This document shows positions 52,984-62,357 of a stretch of DNA of 64,000 bases, piece after piece; the first letter of the stretch is position 1; every line of letters starts with the position of its first letter. The notes under the pieces were generated by a model that had not been told where the DNA came from, searched no databases, and worked only from the letters and a program-made list of their open reading frames with translations. The translations under genes and the position numbers were made by a program. Source of the DNA: an uncultured Neomegalonema sp. (GTDB lineage: Bacteria; Pseudomonadota; Alphaproteobacteria; Rhodobacterales; Rhodobacteraceae); contig CALDSD010000090.1 of NCBI GenBank assembly GCA_937911325.1, forward strand, positions 62,001-126,000, read 5' to 3'.

Positions 52984-54957
52984 ATGGCCGAATCCACGGT
53001 CATTGGGGAGCTTTGTACGTTTCCCAAGCTGCTTGATCACAATGCAAGAACTCTTGCGGCTCGCCCGGCTAGCCGGGAGAAAGAATACGGTATCTGGCAA
53101 ACCTGGAATTGGGAGCAAGTCGCAGAGGAGACGCGCGCCCTGGCGATGGGGCTCGTCCATCTCGGTCTGCGTCCAGGAGACAAGCTCGCGATCGTCGGAT
53201 CGAACCGCCCGCGGCTCTACTGGTCGATGGTGGCGGCGCAGATGGCCGGCGCCGTCCCCGTGCCGGTTTACGCGGACTCAGTCGCGGACGAGATGAAGTA
53301 CGTGTTTGAACACGCCGAAGCTCGATTTGCGATCGTCGAGGATCAAGAGCAGGTCGACAAGGTTCTGTCGATCAAGGACGATCTGCCGAAACTCGAGCAG
53401 GTCGTTTATCAGGATCCGCGCGGCTTGCGGAATTACGACCATCGGCAGTTGCATCCTTATCAGGACGTTCAGAGCCTCGGGCGCCAGCACGCATCGGAAC
53501 TGCGACCAACGGTTGATGCGATCGTCAACGGCCAGGGGCCAGACGACGTCTGCGTTATGGTCTACACCTCGGGCACGACCGGCAAGCCGAAGGGCGTGGT
53601 TCTGACAAACGAGAACGTGCTCTCCGTGGCGAAGGGAGCGGCTGAGTTCGACAAGCTGTCTCCGGTCGACGAGGTGGTTGCGTATCTGCCGCTGGCATGG
53701 GTTGGCGACTTCGCGTTCTCGATGGCTCAGGCCTATCTCTGCGGCTTCTGCGTCTCTTGCCCAGAGAGCCAGGAGACGCTGCTGCACGATCTCCGCGAGA
53801 TCGGCCCCACATTCTACTTCGCCCCGCCGCGGATCTTCGAGAACCTTCTCACCACCGTCACAATCCGGATGGAGGACGCAGGCGCGGGCAAGCGTTGGCT
53901 ATACAACACGTTTATGAAGCTCGCCGAACGCGTCGGCGAAGACATTCTCGACGGCAAACCGGTCAGCTCGCTCGACCGGTTCAAGTATACGCTCGGCGAG
54001 TTTCTGGTGTACGGGCCGCTCAAGAATACGCTCGGGATGAGCAACGTCCGTGTCGGTTACACCGCTGGCGAGGCGATCGGGCCAGAGATCTTCCGGTTCT
54101 ATCGCTCGATCGGCATCAACCTCAAACAGCTCTACGGGCAGACTGAGGCCAGCGTCTTCATCACCGCGCAGCCTGACGGCGAAGTCAGCGCCGATACGGT
54201 CGGCGTTCCCAGCCCTGGGGTTGAGCTGAAGATCGCCGATAGCGGCGAAGTGATGTACCGCTCGTCGGGCGTGTTCCGCGAGTACTACAAGAACCCGGAC
54301 TCCACCCGCTCGACCAAGACAGAGGACGGTTGGGTGCATACGGGCGATGCGGGCTTTATCGACCAGGCCACAGGTCATTTGCGCATCATCGATCGCGCCA
54401 AAGACGTTGGCAAAATGGTCGACGGCTCTTTGTTTGCGCCGAAATACGTTGAGAACAAGCTGAAATTCTTTCCGAATATTCAGGAGGCTGTCGTTTTTGG
54501 GGACGGTCGGGAGTACTGCGCGGCGTTTCTGAACATCGACCTGAATGCGGTGGGCAACTGGGCGGAGCGCAACAACATCGCGTATGCGTCCTATCAGGAG
54601 CTCGCGAGCCATCCCCATGTCTATGCGACGATGAAAGAGCACGTCGAGACGGTTAACCGCAGCCTGGCCGCGGATCCGATGGTGTCCGGCTGTCAGATCA
54701 AGCGGGTCTTGGTGCTGCATAAGGAGCTGGACGCCGATGACGGTGAGATCACGCGGACCCGCAAGGTTCGACGGACAATCGTCGCCGATCGGTACGCCGC
54801 CTTGATCACAGCGCTTTACGATGGCTCGGGTTCAGTCTTCGTGGAAACGGAAGTCACCTACGAGGATGGCCGCAAGGGGACCATCTCCGCCACGCTTAAC
54901 ATTGGCGACGCCGAGACGTTCGCGCGCACAGGCGGATCGGAGAAAGCCGCAGCCTGA
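52984..54957 (+). CDS. Long-chain acyl-CoA synthetase (AMP-forming)
   Basis: 657-residue adenylate-forming ligase. The AMP-binding motif is VYTSGTTGKPKGVVLT near residue 190; GWVHTGDAGFI and the KMVDGSLFAPKYVEN region are later conserved blocks. It makes an acyl- or aryl-CoA from the free acid. ATG 52984 is behind AGGGAGGAA; the longer frame has no homology. It heads an operon of a Liv-type ABC importer, which suggests uptake of a carboxylic acid followed by activation. The natural substrate is not evident. Confidence 0.88.
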   Translation: MAESTVIGELCTFPKLLDHNARTLAARPASREKEYGIWQTWNWEQVAEETRALAMGLVHLGLRPGDKLAIVGSNRPRLYWSMVAAQMAGAVPVPVYADSVADEMKYVFEHAEARFAIVEDQEQVDKVLSIKDDLPKLEQVVYQDPRGLRNYDHRQLHPYQDVQSLGRQHASELRPTVDAIVNGQGPDDVCVMVYTSGTTGKPKGVVLTNENVLSVAKGAAEFDKLSPVDEVVAYLPLAWVGDFAFSMAQAYLCGFCVSCPESQETLLHDLREIGPTFYFAPPRIFENLLTTVTIRMEDAGAGKRWLYNTFMKLAERVGEDILDGKPVSSLDRFKYTLGEFLVYGPLKNTLGMSNVRVGYTAGEAIGPEIFRFYRSIGINLKQLYGQTEASVFITAQPDGEVSADTVGVPSPGVELKIADSGEVMYRSSGVFREYYKNPDSTRSTKTEDGWVHTGDAGFIDQATGHLRIIDRAKDVGKMVDGSLFAPKYVENKLKFFPNIQEAVVFGDGREYCAAFLNIDLNAVGNWAERNNIAYASYQELASHPHVYATMKEHVETVNRSLAADPMVSGCQIKRVLVLHKELDADDGEITRTRKVRRTIVADRYAALITALYDGSGSVFVETEVTYEDGRKGTISATLNIGDAETFARTGGSEKAAA

Positions 54958-54981
54958 GCCGCGGATTTAAGAAGGACTGGC

Positions 54982-55839
54982 ATGAATATTCACGCTCAAG
55001 CGGCCGCTGAGACGGACAAGGACTACGAGAGCGCCGAGATCGCGCATGGGATCTCCCCGCGCCACATTGGCGAGGTCGTGCTTGAAGTTCGCAATATCAG
55101 CCTTCGTTTCGGCGGCGTGAAAGCGATTACCGACGTAAGCTTCGACATTCGCGATGGCGAGATCCGCGCAATCATCGGTCCGAACGGAGCCGGAAAGTCG
55201 TCGATGTTGAATGTCATCAATGGCTTTTATCACCCGCAAGATGGCGAGATCTGGTTCCACGGCAAAAAGCGCAAGCCTTTAAAACCGCATCAGATCGCCC
55301 AGCAAGGGATCGCCCGCACATTTCAGAACATCGCCTTGTTCAAAGGGATGACGACGCTCGACAACATCATGACCGGGCGCCTCACGATGATGAAGAGCAA
55401 CGTCTTCTGGCAAGCGATCTGGCAGGGGCCGGCGCAGGCTGAGGAGGTTCGTCACCGTGAAACGGTCGAAAAGATCATCGATTTTCTTGAGATCCAGGCG
55501 ATCCGGAAGACCCCGGTCGGCAAACTGCCCTACGGTCTTCAGAAGCGTGTCGAGCTCGGCCGCGCGTTGGCGGCGGAACCAAAGCTGCTCCTCCTCGACG
55601 AGCCGATGGCCGGCATGAACGTCGAAGAAAAAGAGGACATGTGCCGCTTTATCCTCGATGTGAACGAGGAGTTCGGAACGACCATCGCGCTTATCGAGCA
55701 TGACATGGGCGTCGTCATGGACATCTCCGACCGCGTTGTGGTCCTGGACCACGGAGAGAAAATCGGCGACGGCACGCCGGACGAGGTTCGGTCCAACCAA
55801 GAGGTGATCGACGCCTATCTCGGGGTCTCGCATGACTAG
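54982..55839 (+). CDS. Branched-chain-amino-acid-type ABC transporter ATPase (LivG-like)
   Basis: 285-residue ATPase: Walker A GPNGAGKSS, the Liv-type signature LPYGLQKRVELGRALA, Walker B LLLLDEPMAGMN and IEHDMGVVMDISDRVVV. A roughly 30-residue N-terminal extension precedes the domain. Second gene of the ligase-transporter operon; its end overlaps the next start by 8 bases. In the Liv family, such ATPases serve amino acids, urea or aromatic acids; the ligase context favours acids. Confidence 0.9.
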   Translation: MNIHAQAAAETDKDYESAEIAHGISPRHIGEVVLEVRNISLRFGGVKAITDVSFDIRDGEIRAIIGPNGAGKSSMLNVINGFYHPQDGEIWFHGKKRKPLKPHQIAQQGIARTFQNIALFKGMTTLDNIMTGRLTMMKSNVFWQAIWQGPAQAEEVRHRETVEKIIDFLEIQAIRKTPVGKLPYGLQKRVELGRALAAEPKLLLLDEPMAGMNVEEKEDMCRFILDVNEEFGTTIALIEHDMGVVMDISDRVVVLDHGEKIGDGTPDEVRSNQEVIDAYLGVSHD

Positions 55840-56308
55840 TCTCGGCGCCCCGACCCTCCGACACGCAGGGATCGAGGCGACGACGCGCCGGTTCCTGAAC
55901 ATCGTCCAGGAGCGGTGTTTGCCGGCGGTGCGAAACCTTGGAATGTTTGACGTTTCCGGGTTGGAGCTGGCCGATGAAGAGGTTGCGGCTGAATTGCTCC
56001 GCAACGGGCGGGGCCAGGCTTATGTGACGCCCGAGCAGGACGTTTTGATTTATCAACCAGTTGGTTTCGGCTTCTGCGGCGTCGTCAGCGATCCTGTCCG
56101 CAGGCTTCGCGCAGTTCATGAGCTGAGTGAATGGGCGCAGGCGCAAACGCCCGCTTTCACGGCTACGACGGTCGAGGAAGACGACATTCATTCCGCGTGG
56201 ATCGGGCCGCATCCAGAGCGGGGTCAGTTGCAGATACTGCTCAGTTTTGAGGCGGCTGGCGACAGCGCTGCTCATCTAACCGCCGCCTGGGTCACGGAGG
56301 ACGCCTGA
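55832..56308 (+). CDS. Unrecognised protein inside the Liv/CoA-ligase operon
   Basis: 158-residue protein with no membrane segment or signal peptide that I can see. It starts 8 bases inside the livG-like gene (ATGACT at 55832) and ends 3 bases before the permease start. Features are a basic N-terminal helix (about residues 15-35, with ATTRRFLNIVQERCLPAV), an aromatic QPVGFGFCGVVSDP in the middle, and AVHELSEWAQAQT. I do not recognise a family. Its tight coupling suggests a role in transport or acid activation. No database search was possible. Confidence 0.75.
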   Translation: MTSLGAPTLRHAGIEATTRRFLNIVQERCLPAVRNLGMFDVSGLELADEEVAAELLRNGRGQAYVTPEQDVLIYQPVGFGFCGVVSDPVRRLRAVHELSEWAQAQTPAFTATTVEEDDIHSAWIGPHPERGQLQILLSFEAAGDSAAHLTAAWVTEDA

Positions 56309-56311
56309 CCG

Positions 56312-57298
56312 ATGTTTCTATTCGACCCGTTCTTTTGGGAGGTTGTGATCTCCGGTCTTCTGGCCGGCGTGATGTACGCCCTCGTGGCGCTGGGCTTCGT
56401 GCTCATCTTCAAGGCCAGCGGCATATTCAACTTCGCCCAAGGCGTTCTGGCGCTATTTGCCGCGCTGACGCTGGTTGGATTTCAAACTGGCCAGATCCCC
56501 TTCTCGCATCTCATCAACGCCATCCTGGGCACAAACATCCACTTCTTCAGCGACGGGCATGGGTCCGAGCATCTCATTCCGACCTTTCTCGCGATCCTGA
56601 TGACGCTTGGCGTCATGATCCTGCTCGCCTGGCTCGTGGTGAACATCGTCCTCAAGCCTCTCGTGAACCAGGAGGGGATTATCCTGTTCATGGCCACCAT
56701 CGGCCTCGCCTTCGTGTTGGAGGGCGTCGGTGATCTGATGTGGGGCGCGAACGTGAAGGTCCTCGATGTCGGGCTGCCCTCCGGTCCGTCGGATACGATC
56801 ATCGACGCGACCGGCATGTTTATCGAGAAGATCGAGATCTCCGCCGCCGTGGTCGCCGTCATCCTGGTGGTCACTCTCACGCTCTTCTCTCAATACACCA
56901 AGATGGGACGGGCGCTGCGGGCGGTGGCTGACGATCACCAGGCGGCGCTGTCCGTCGGGATCTCGCTGGAGACGATCTGGTGGATCGTCTGGTCGGTCGC
57001 GGGGATCGTCGCGCTGGTCGCCGGCGTGATGTGGGGTGCGAAGTCTGGCGTCCAGTTCTCGCTGTCGCTGATTGCGTTGAAGGCGCTGCCGGTGCTCATG
57101 CTGGGCGGCTTCACCTCGATCCCGGGCGCCATCGTCGGCGGCCTCATCATCGGCGTCGGAGAGAAGCTGTTCGAGTTCTATATCGGGCCGATGATCGGCG
57201 GCGCGACCGAGAACTGGTTCGCCTACATGCTGGCGCTCATCTTCCTGCTGTTCCGGCCTCAGGGCCTGTTCGGCGAGAAAATCATCGAGAGGGTCTAG
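56312..57298 (+). CDS. LivH-like ABC transporter permease
   Basis: 328-residue inner-membrane permease with about eight hydrophobic segments. FKASGIFNFAQGVLALF is the LivH signature and ALRAVADDHQAALSVGI the coupling loop. Partner of the LivM-like protein 4 bases downstream. Confidence 0.9.
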   Translation: MFLFDPFFWEVVISGLLAGVMYALVALGFVLIFKASGIFNFAQGVLALFAALTLVGFQTGQIPFSHLINAILGTNIHFFSDGHGSEHLIPTFLAILMTLGVMILLAWLVVNIVLKPLVNQEGIILFMATIGLAFVLEGVGDLMWGANVKVLDVGLPSGPSDTIIDATGMFIEKIEISAAVVAVILVVTLTLFSQYTKMGRALRAVADDHQAALSVGISLETIWWIVWSVAGIVALVAGVMWGAKSGVQFSLSLIALKALPVLMLGGFTSIPGAIVGGLIIGVGEKLFEFYIGPMIGGATENWFAYMLALIFLLFRPQGLFGEKIIERV

Positions 57299-57302
57299 AG
57301 CC

Positions 57303-58427
57303 GTGTTTTACCGTGAGACCGGCGACTTCAAGACGTCCTACGCCGGGGACATCCAGACTTTCCCGCTCGCGCTCGACCGCAATCGCTTCTGGATCGTGGT
57401 CGCCTTCGCTTTCCTGGTGGTTCCGTTCTTCGTGAACAGCTACTGGGAAAAGGCTGTTCTGCTGCCGTTCTTCATCTACGCGCTCGCCGCCATCGGCTTG
57501 AACATCCTCACCGGCTACTGCGGGCAAGTCTCGCTGGGAACCGGCGGTTTCATGGCGGTCGGCGCCTACGCCTGCTATAAGTTCATGACCGGGATGGACA
57601 TCTACATCCCAATGGGCGGTGGCGAGTATTACGAGATCCTGTTGCCGCCGTTGAATATCGCCGCGTGCATCTTTCTGGGAGGGCTGACAACCGCGTTTGT
57701 CGGCATCCTCTTCGGCCTGCCAAGCTTGCGCATCAAGGGCTTCTACCTGGCCGTGGCGACACTCGCCGCGCAGTTCTTCCTCGTGTGGCTCTTCAACAAG
57801 TGGGAGTGGACTTACAACTACTCCGCAACCGGGCAGATCACCGCGACGGAGACATCGCTGTTTGGCATTCTGATCACCGGGCCGAATACGGAACCCTGGG
57901 CGACCTATCTCTTCTGCCTGACATTCCTGTTCATTTTCGGCTGGATCGCCCGCAACCTCGTTCGCGGCAGGATCGGGCGGCAATGGATGGCGATCCGCGA
58001 CATGGACATCGCGGCGGAGATCATCGGCGTCAATCCTCTGAAGGCCAAATTGACCGCCTTTGCAATCTCGTCTTTCTACATCGGGATGGCGGGCGCGCTC
58101 TATTTCGCAGTGTGGAACGGCGCGGCGGAGCCGACTGAGAGTTTCGCAATCGACAAGAGCTTTGACGTTCTCTTCATGATCATCATCGGCGGGCTCGGCT
58201 CGATCTTCGGCTCGTTGATCGGCGCTGCGTTCATCGTCCTGCTGCCGGTGCTTATGAAGAACCTGCTTGTTGGAATGCTCGGCTGGCCGACGGATATCGC
58301 GGAGTATCTGCAGTTGATCGTGGTCGGCGGTCTGATCGTCTTTTTCCTGATTAAGGAGCCGCATGGCATCGCCGCGCTTTGGCGAACCATAAAGGAGAAG
58401 CTCCGCCTTTGGCCGTTCCCCTACTAG
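57303..58427 (+). CDS. LivM-like ABC transporter permease
   Basis: 374-residue permease starting with GTG at 57303. About ten hydrophobic segments; ILTGYCGQVSLGTGGFMAVG is the LivM family signature, and AIRDMDIAAEIIGVNPLKAK is the cytoplasmic coupling loop. Intact partner of the preceding permease; binding-protein gene follows by 80 bases. Confidence 0.9.
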   Translation: MFYRETGDFKTSYAGDIQTFPLALDRNRFWIVVAFAFLVVPFFVNSYWEKAVLLPFFIYALAAIGLNILTGYCGQVSLGTGGFMAVGAYACYKFMTGMDIYIPMGGGEYYEILLPPLNIAACIFLGGLTTAFVGILFGLPSLRIKGFYLAVATLAAQFFLVWLFNKWEWTYNYSATGQITATETSLFGILITGPNTEPWATYLFCLTFLFIFGWIARNLVRGRIGRQWMAIRDMDIAAEIIGVNPLKAKLTAFAISSFYIGMAGALYFAVWNGAAEPTESFAIDKSFDVLFMIIIGGLGSIFGSLIGAAFIVLLPVLMKNLLVGMLGWPTDIAEYLQLIVVGGLIVFFLIKEPHGIAALWRTIKEKLRLWPFPY

Positions 58428-58507
58428 GGCGGCCATGACCAACCGAACACCCAGGTCGGACAGCCGGCCGGGTTGATTTGTCCGAAACCCAGGGAGGAAC
58501 AAAGGAC

Positions 58508-59794
58508 ATGAAACTTGGGAGAATAATCCTCGCGGCGGCGGCCATCGCGGTCGCAACGCCGGCGGCGGCGGACCTGGTGTTCCCGTCGCTCAGCTATCGG
58601 ACCGGCCCATACGCGCCGAACGGCATCCCGTTCGCAGACGGTTACGCCGACTATTTCACGCTCGTGAACGAGCGCGACGGCGGTATTGGCGGTGAAAAGG
58701 CGCGCGTACTCGAGTGCGAAACGGGCTACAACACCGAGAAGGGCGTTGAGTGCTACGAGGCAACCAAGGGCGAAGGCTCGCTGGTGTATCAGCCGCTGTC
58801 CACGGGCATCACCTATCAGCTGATCCCAAAGGTGACGGCTGACAACATCCCGCTGCACACGATGGGCTATGGCCGCACCTCGGCCGCCAACGGCAAGATC
58901 TTCGAATGGGTGTTCAACTATCCGGGCACCTATTGGGACGCCGCGTCGATCATCGTGAAGCACATCATCTCTGAAGAAGGCGGCGACGTCTCCGGCAAGA
59001 AGATCGCGCTCGTCTATCATAACTCGGCCTATGGCAAAGAGCCGATCCGCACGCTCGAAGAGCTGGCGAAGAAGCACGGCTATGAGCTGCTCCTGCTGCC
59101 GGTCGACCACCCAGGTCAAGAGCAGAAGGGCACATGGCTGCAGGTCCGCAAGGAGCGTCCTGACTATGTCGTGATGTGGGGCTGGGGCGTCATGAACCAG
59201 GTGGCGATCAAAGAAGCCGCGTCGATCCGCTTCCCGATGGACAAGTTCATCGGCGTGTGGTGGTCCGCTTCGGAGAACGACGTGTTGCCGGCTGGCGATG
59301 CGGCGAACGGCTACAAGGCGATCACCATGCACGGCGTTGGCGGCGACTTCCCGATCTACGCCGATCTGAAGCCCCATGTTTATGACAAGGGTCTTGCGGC
59401 GGGCGCCGGCGATCAGACCGGGACCGTGCTCTATAACCGCGGCATGCAGGCGGCGATGCTTGCTGTCGAAGCGGCCAAGAAAGCGCAAGAGATCCACGGC
59501 GTCGCCGACATCACGCCTGCAATGATGCGGGACGGAATGGAAGCGCTCGAGATCACCGACGCGGTTCTGGACGCCAACGGTCTTCCGGGCTTCATGCCGA
59601 CGTTTGCAGTCAGCTGTGACAACCATGGCGTGCCAGGTCTCGGCGCGATCCAGCAGTGGGACGCATCGACCAAGACATGGTCGTTGATCACGGACTTCGT
59701 CGGTGCGGATCGCGATGTCGTCGATCCGCTGATCGCTGAGGACTCGGGCGCTTACGCCGCTGAAGCGAACATCGCAGAGCGGGCGTGTAACTAA
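58508..59794 (+). CDS. Liv-type periplasmic substrate-binding protein
   Basis: 428-residue binding protein with a signal peptide of about 21 residues (cut after ATPAAA). GPYAPNGIPFADGYADYFT and KIALVYHNSAYGKEP match type-I periplasmic binding proteins of the Liv group. ATG 58508 follows an AGGGAGGAACAAAGGAC site. It is the only secreted subunit and would define substrate choice. A terminator-like hairpin follows. Confidence 0.9.
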   Translation: MKLGRIILAAAAIAVATPAAADLVFPSLSYRTGPYAPNGIPFADGYADYFTLVNERDGGIGGEKARVLECETGYNTEKGVECYEATKGEGSLVYQPLSTGITYQLIPKVTADNIPLHTMGYGRTSAANGKIFEWVFNYPGTYWDAASIIVKHIISEEGGDVSGKKIALVYHNSAYGKEPIRTLEELAKKHGYELLLLPVDHPGQEQKGTWLQVRKERPDYVVMWGWGVMNQVAIKEAASIRFPMDKFIGVWWSASENDVLPAGDAANGYKAITMHGVGGDFPIYADLKPHVYDKGLAAGAGDQTGTVLYNRGMQAAMLAVEAAKKAQEIHGVADITPAMMRDGMEALEITDAVLDANGLPGFMPTFAVSCDNHGVPGLGAIQQWDASTKTWSLITDFVGADRDVVDPLIAEDSGAYAAEANIAERACN

Positions 59795-59807
59795 GCCCTC
59801 TTCTCTC

Positions 59808-59846
59808 CGCTCCCCGGCGCATCGTCGGGGAGCGGTTTATTGTTTT
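59808..59846 (+). terminator. Hairpin after the binding-protein gene
   Basis: 9-bp stem CGCTCCCCG/CGGGGAGCG (59808-59816 with 59826-59834), 9-base loop, then GTTTATTGTTTT. Likely a partial terminator or mRNA-stabilising hairpin that gives higher binding-protein levels within the operon. Confidence 0.65.
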
Positions 59847-59875
59847 GGTCCTTTTCAAACCGTCTGGAGAAGTCG

Positions 59876-60727
59876 ATGTCTCAACCCGCCCTCGCGCCGG
59901 AGACGCCCGCGGCAGAAGCCGGGTCCGATGTGCTCTTATCGGTAAACAACATCGAAGTGATCTATGATCACGTGATCTTGGTGCTCAAGGGCGTCTCCCT
60001 CAACGTGCCCAAGGGCGGCATTACGGCCCTGCTCGGCGGGAACGGCGCAGGCAAGACCACGACGCTGAAGGCGATCTCGAACCTTCTGCGCGCGGAACGC
60101 GGCGAGGTCACCAAAGGTCGGATCGAGTACCGTGATCAGCGCGTCGACGCGTTAACGCCTGCCGAGCTGGTCCGCGCGGGCGTCGTGCAGGTCATGGAAG
60201 GCCGTCACTGTTTTGAGCACTTGACCGTCGAGGAGAACCTGTTGACTGGCGCGTACACGCGTTCAGACGGGCGCGCGGCGGTCAATGCCTCGCTTGAGCT
60301 GGTGTATCAGTACTTCCCGCGTCTGAAAGAGCGTCGGAAAAGCCAGGCGGGCTATACGTCTGGCGGGGAGCAGCAGATGTGCGCGATCGGGCGCGCCCTG
60401 ATGGCGAACCCGGAGACCGTTCTGCTGGACGAACCTTCGATGGGGCTCGCGCCGCAGCTGGTTGAGCAGATCTTTGAGATCGTCAAGCGCCTCAATGAAG
60501 AACAGGGCGTGACCTTCCTGCTTGCCGAACAGAACACCAATGTTGCGCTGCGTTTCGCTCACTACGGCTACATTCTGGAGTCGGGCCGCGTGGTAATGGA
60601 TGGAAAGGCGTCCGATCTTCGTGAAAACGCCGACGTGAAAGAGTTCTATCTCGGCGTCGCCGACGAGGGTCGGAAGAATTTTCGAGACGTTCGTTCCTAT
60701 CGTCGGCGAAAGCGCTGGCTGAGCTAG
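59876..60727 (+). CDS. LivF-like ABC transporter ATPase
   Basis: 283-residue second ATPase of the importer. Walker A GGNGAGKTT, signature TSGGEQQMCAIGRALM, and VLLDEPSMGLAP are present. It has an N-terminal extension of about 25 Pro/Ala-rich residues. ATG 59876 has GGAGA just upstream. Pairs with the LivG-like ATPase. Followed by a second ligase gene. Confidence 0.9.
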   Translation: MSQPALAPETPAAEAGSDVLLSVNNIEVIYDHVILVLKGVSLNVPKGGITALLGGNGAGKTTTLKAISNLLRAERGEVTKGRIEYRDQRVDALTPAELVRAGVVQVMEGRHCFEHLTVEENLLTGAYTRSDGRAAVNASLELVYQYFPRLKERRKSQAGYTSGGEQQMCAIGRALMANPETVLLDEPSMGLAPQLVEQIFEIVKRLNEEQGVTFLLAEQNTNVALRFAHYGYILESGRVVMDGKASDLRENADVKEFYLGVADEGRKNFRDVRSYRRRKRWLS

Positions 60728-60768
60728 GCGCGAGCCTCACGGTATCCAGCAGGTCAGAGGGGGCTGAA

Positions 60769-62007
60769 GTGGCGGATCATTACGATCGTCTGGAAACGCA
60801 ATCGGACTATGTTCGCTCGGCTTTTCAGTTTGAGAAGCTGCGCGAGCTTCTGGGCGCGATCGCGGGGAGAGCGCCGGGGTTGGACAACGTCGCTATCGCG
60901 TCGGTTGCCGATCGCGCGACGTTGCCGCAGTTGCCGATCCTGCGCAAGTCGGCGCTTACAGACTTGCAGGCGGCGAACCCGCCCTTTGGCGGCTTGACCA
61001 CAAAACCGCCGAGCGAGTTCGACCACATCTTCATGTCGCCAGGGCCGATTTTCGAACCAGGCTCCATGGCGCCGGATTGGTGGCGCTTCGCTCGAGCGTT
61101 TCACGCGCTTGGCGTTCGGAAGGGCGATGTTCTTCAGAACTGTTTCGCCTATCACCTGACACCCGCCGGCATGATGATGGAGAGCGGCGCGCGCGCTGTG
61201 GGCTGCACAGTTGTGCCAGGAGGGATCGGCGCGACCGAGCAACAAGCGCAGGCGATGTCGATCACCCGCGCAACCGGTTACGCGGGCACGCCCGACTATC
61301 TCAAGGTGATCCTCGAAAAGGGCGACGAACTCGGCCTCGATCTGCGGTCGGTCTCTATGGCTTTGGTTTCCGGAGGCGCGCTCTTCCCGTCGCTTCGGCA
61401 GGACTATGCGGATCGTGGGATCCTGTGCCTGCAATGCTATGCCACGGCGGATCTCGGGCTCATCGCTTATGAAACCCAGCGTGACGGCGAGCCGCTCGAG
61501 GGGATGATCGTCGACGAAGGCGTGATCCTCGAGATTGTTCGTCCGGGGACAGGCGATCCCGTGGCCGATGGCGAAGTCGGCGAGGTCGTGGTGACGTCCT
61601 TGAACCCTGACTACCCTCTCATACGCTTTGCCACGGGGGATCTTTCGGCTGTCTTGCCTGGCGAAAGCGCTTGTGGCCGAACTGGACAGCGGATCAAGGG
61701 CTGGATGGGCCGCGCGGATCAGCGGACGAAGATAAAAGGCATGTTCGTGGATACGCCGCAGGTGGATGCGGTGGTCAAGCGACACCCGGAAATCGCCAAA
61801 GCGCGGGTCGTCGTCGCGCGCGAGGGCGAGCAGGACGTTTTCGTCGTGAAAGTGGAAAGCGACGCCGCCGATCCAGAGTTCACATCTCAAGTGTCTGAAA
61901 CGGTCGCCTCTGTCTTCAAGGTGCGTGGCCAGGTCGAGGCGGTCGCCTCGGGCGCCTTGCCGAATGACGGCAAGGTCATCGAAGACACGCGCGAATACGG
62001 CGCCTAG
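60769..62007 (+). CDS. Phenylacetate-CoA-ligase-like AMP-forming ligase
   Basis: 412-residue adenylate-forming enzyme of the PaaK group, GTG start at 60769. PPFGGLTTKPP stands where PaaK proteins have the TTGTTG-type phosphate loop and is weakly conserved; YATADLGLIAYE and GWMGRADQRTKIKGMFV are clearer PaaK-like segments. It would activate an aryl acid; substrate unknown. It ends the operon, giving two different CoA ligases with one importer. Confidence 0.8.
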   Translation: MADHYDRLETQSDYVRSAFQFEKLRELLGAIAGRAPGLDNVAIASVADRATLPQLPILRKSALTDLQAANPPFGGLTTKPPSEFDHIFMSPGPIFEPGSMAPDWWRFARAFHALGVRKGDVLQNCFAYHLTPAGMMMESGARAVGCTVVPGGIGATEQQAQAMSITRATGYAGTPDYLKVILEKGDELGLDLRSVSMALVSGGALFPSLRQDYADRGILCLQCYATADLGLIAYETQRDGEPLEGMIVDEGVILEIVRPGTGDPVADGEVGEVVVTSLNPDYPLIRFATGDLSAVLPGESACGRTGQRIKGWMGRADQRTKIKGMFVDTPQVDAVVKRHPEIAKARVVVAREGEQDVFVVKVESDAADPEFTSQVSETVASVFKVRGQVEAVASGALPNDGKVIEDTREYGA

Positions 62008-62013
62008 GCTGCA

Positions 62014-62235
62014 TCGACGGGTTTCGCGTCGGTGGCGTGCAGCGACCAGCGGCACGCCGTTAGAGATCGACTGAAAGATCGCCGCGCCGCTTGGCTCGCG
62101 AATGCTGGGGAACAGAAAGATGTCTGCGGCCTGATTATCTGCGTACACGCCGGCGCGCGGAATATGACCGACGAAGTTCACCTTGTCCTCGAGCCCCAGT
62201 GTCGATTTGAGGAGCGACAAGAAGAACGCGCATGA
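62014..62235 (-). pseudogene. Remnant of a GT4-type glycosyltransferase
   Basis: On the minus strand about 70 codons read STLGLEDKVNFVGHIPR, ADIFLFPSIREPSGA and ISNGVPLVAA, which is the donor-binding part of GT4 glycosyltransferases (with the conserved EPSG). There is no N-terminal acceptor domain, as a stop precedes the fragment at 62236-62238, and homology ends near 62014. So a decayed gene lies between the ligase and rpmJ. The rest of 62008-62357 shows nothing else. Confidence 0.65.
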
Positions 62236-62357
62236 TCAGTCCCGTGGCGAAGAAATCCACGAAAACGGTGCGATAAAGGTCTTAACGACAGGCGACGGGA
62301 GAGTGTTCTCCACGACCAAAGGTGCTCGGACCGTCGGTCGCGCCGACATAGAGCAGC

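Noticed and set aside
60754-62220. 488-codon minus-strand frame over the PaaK-like gene
   Set aside because: Only its first 70 codons resemble a protein (glycosyltransferase remnant); the rest is antisense to the ligase.
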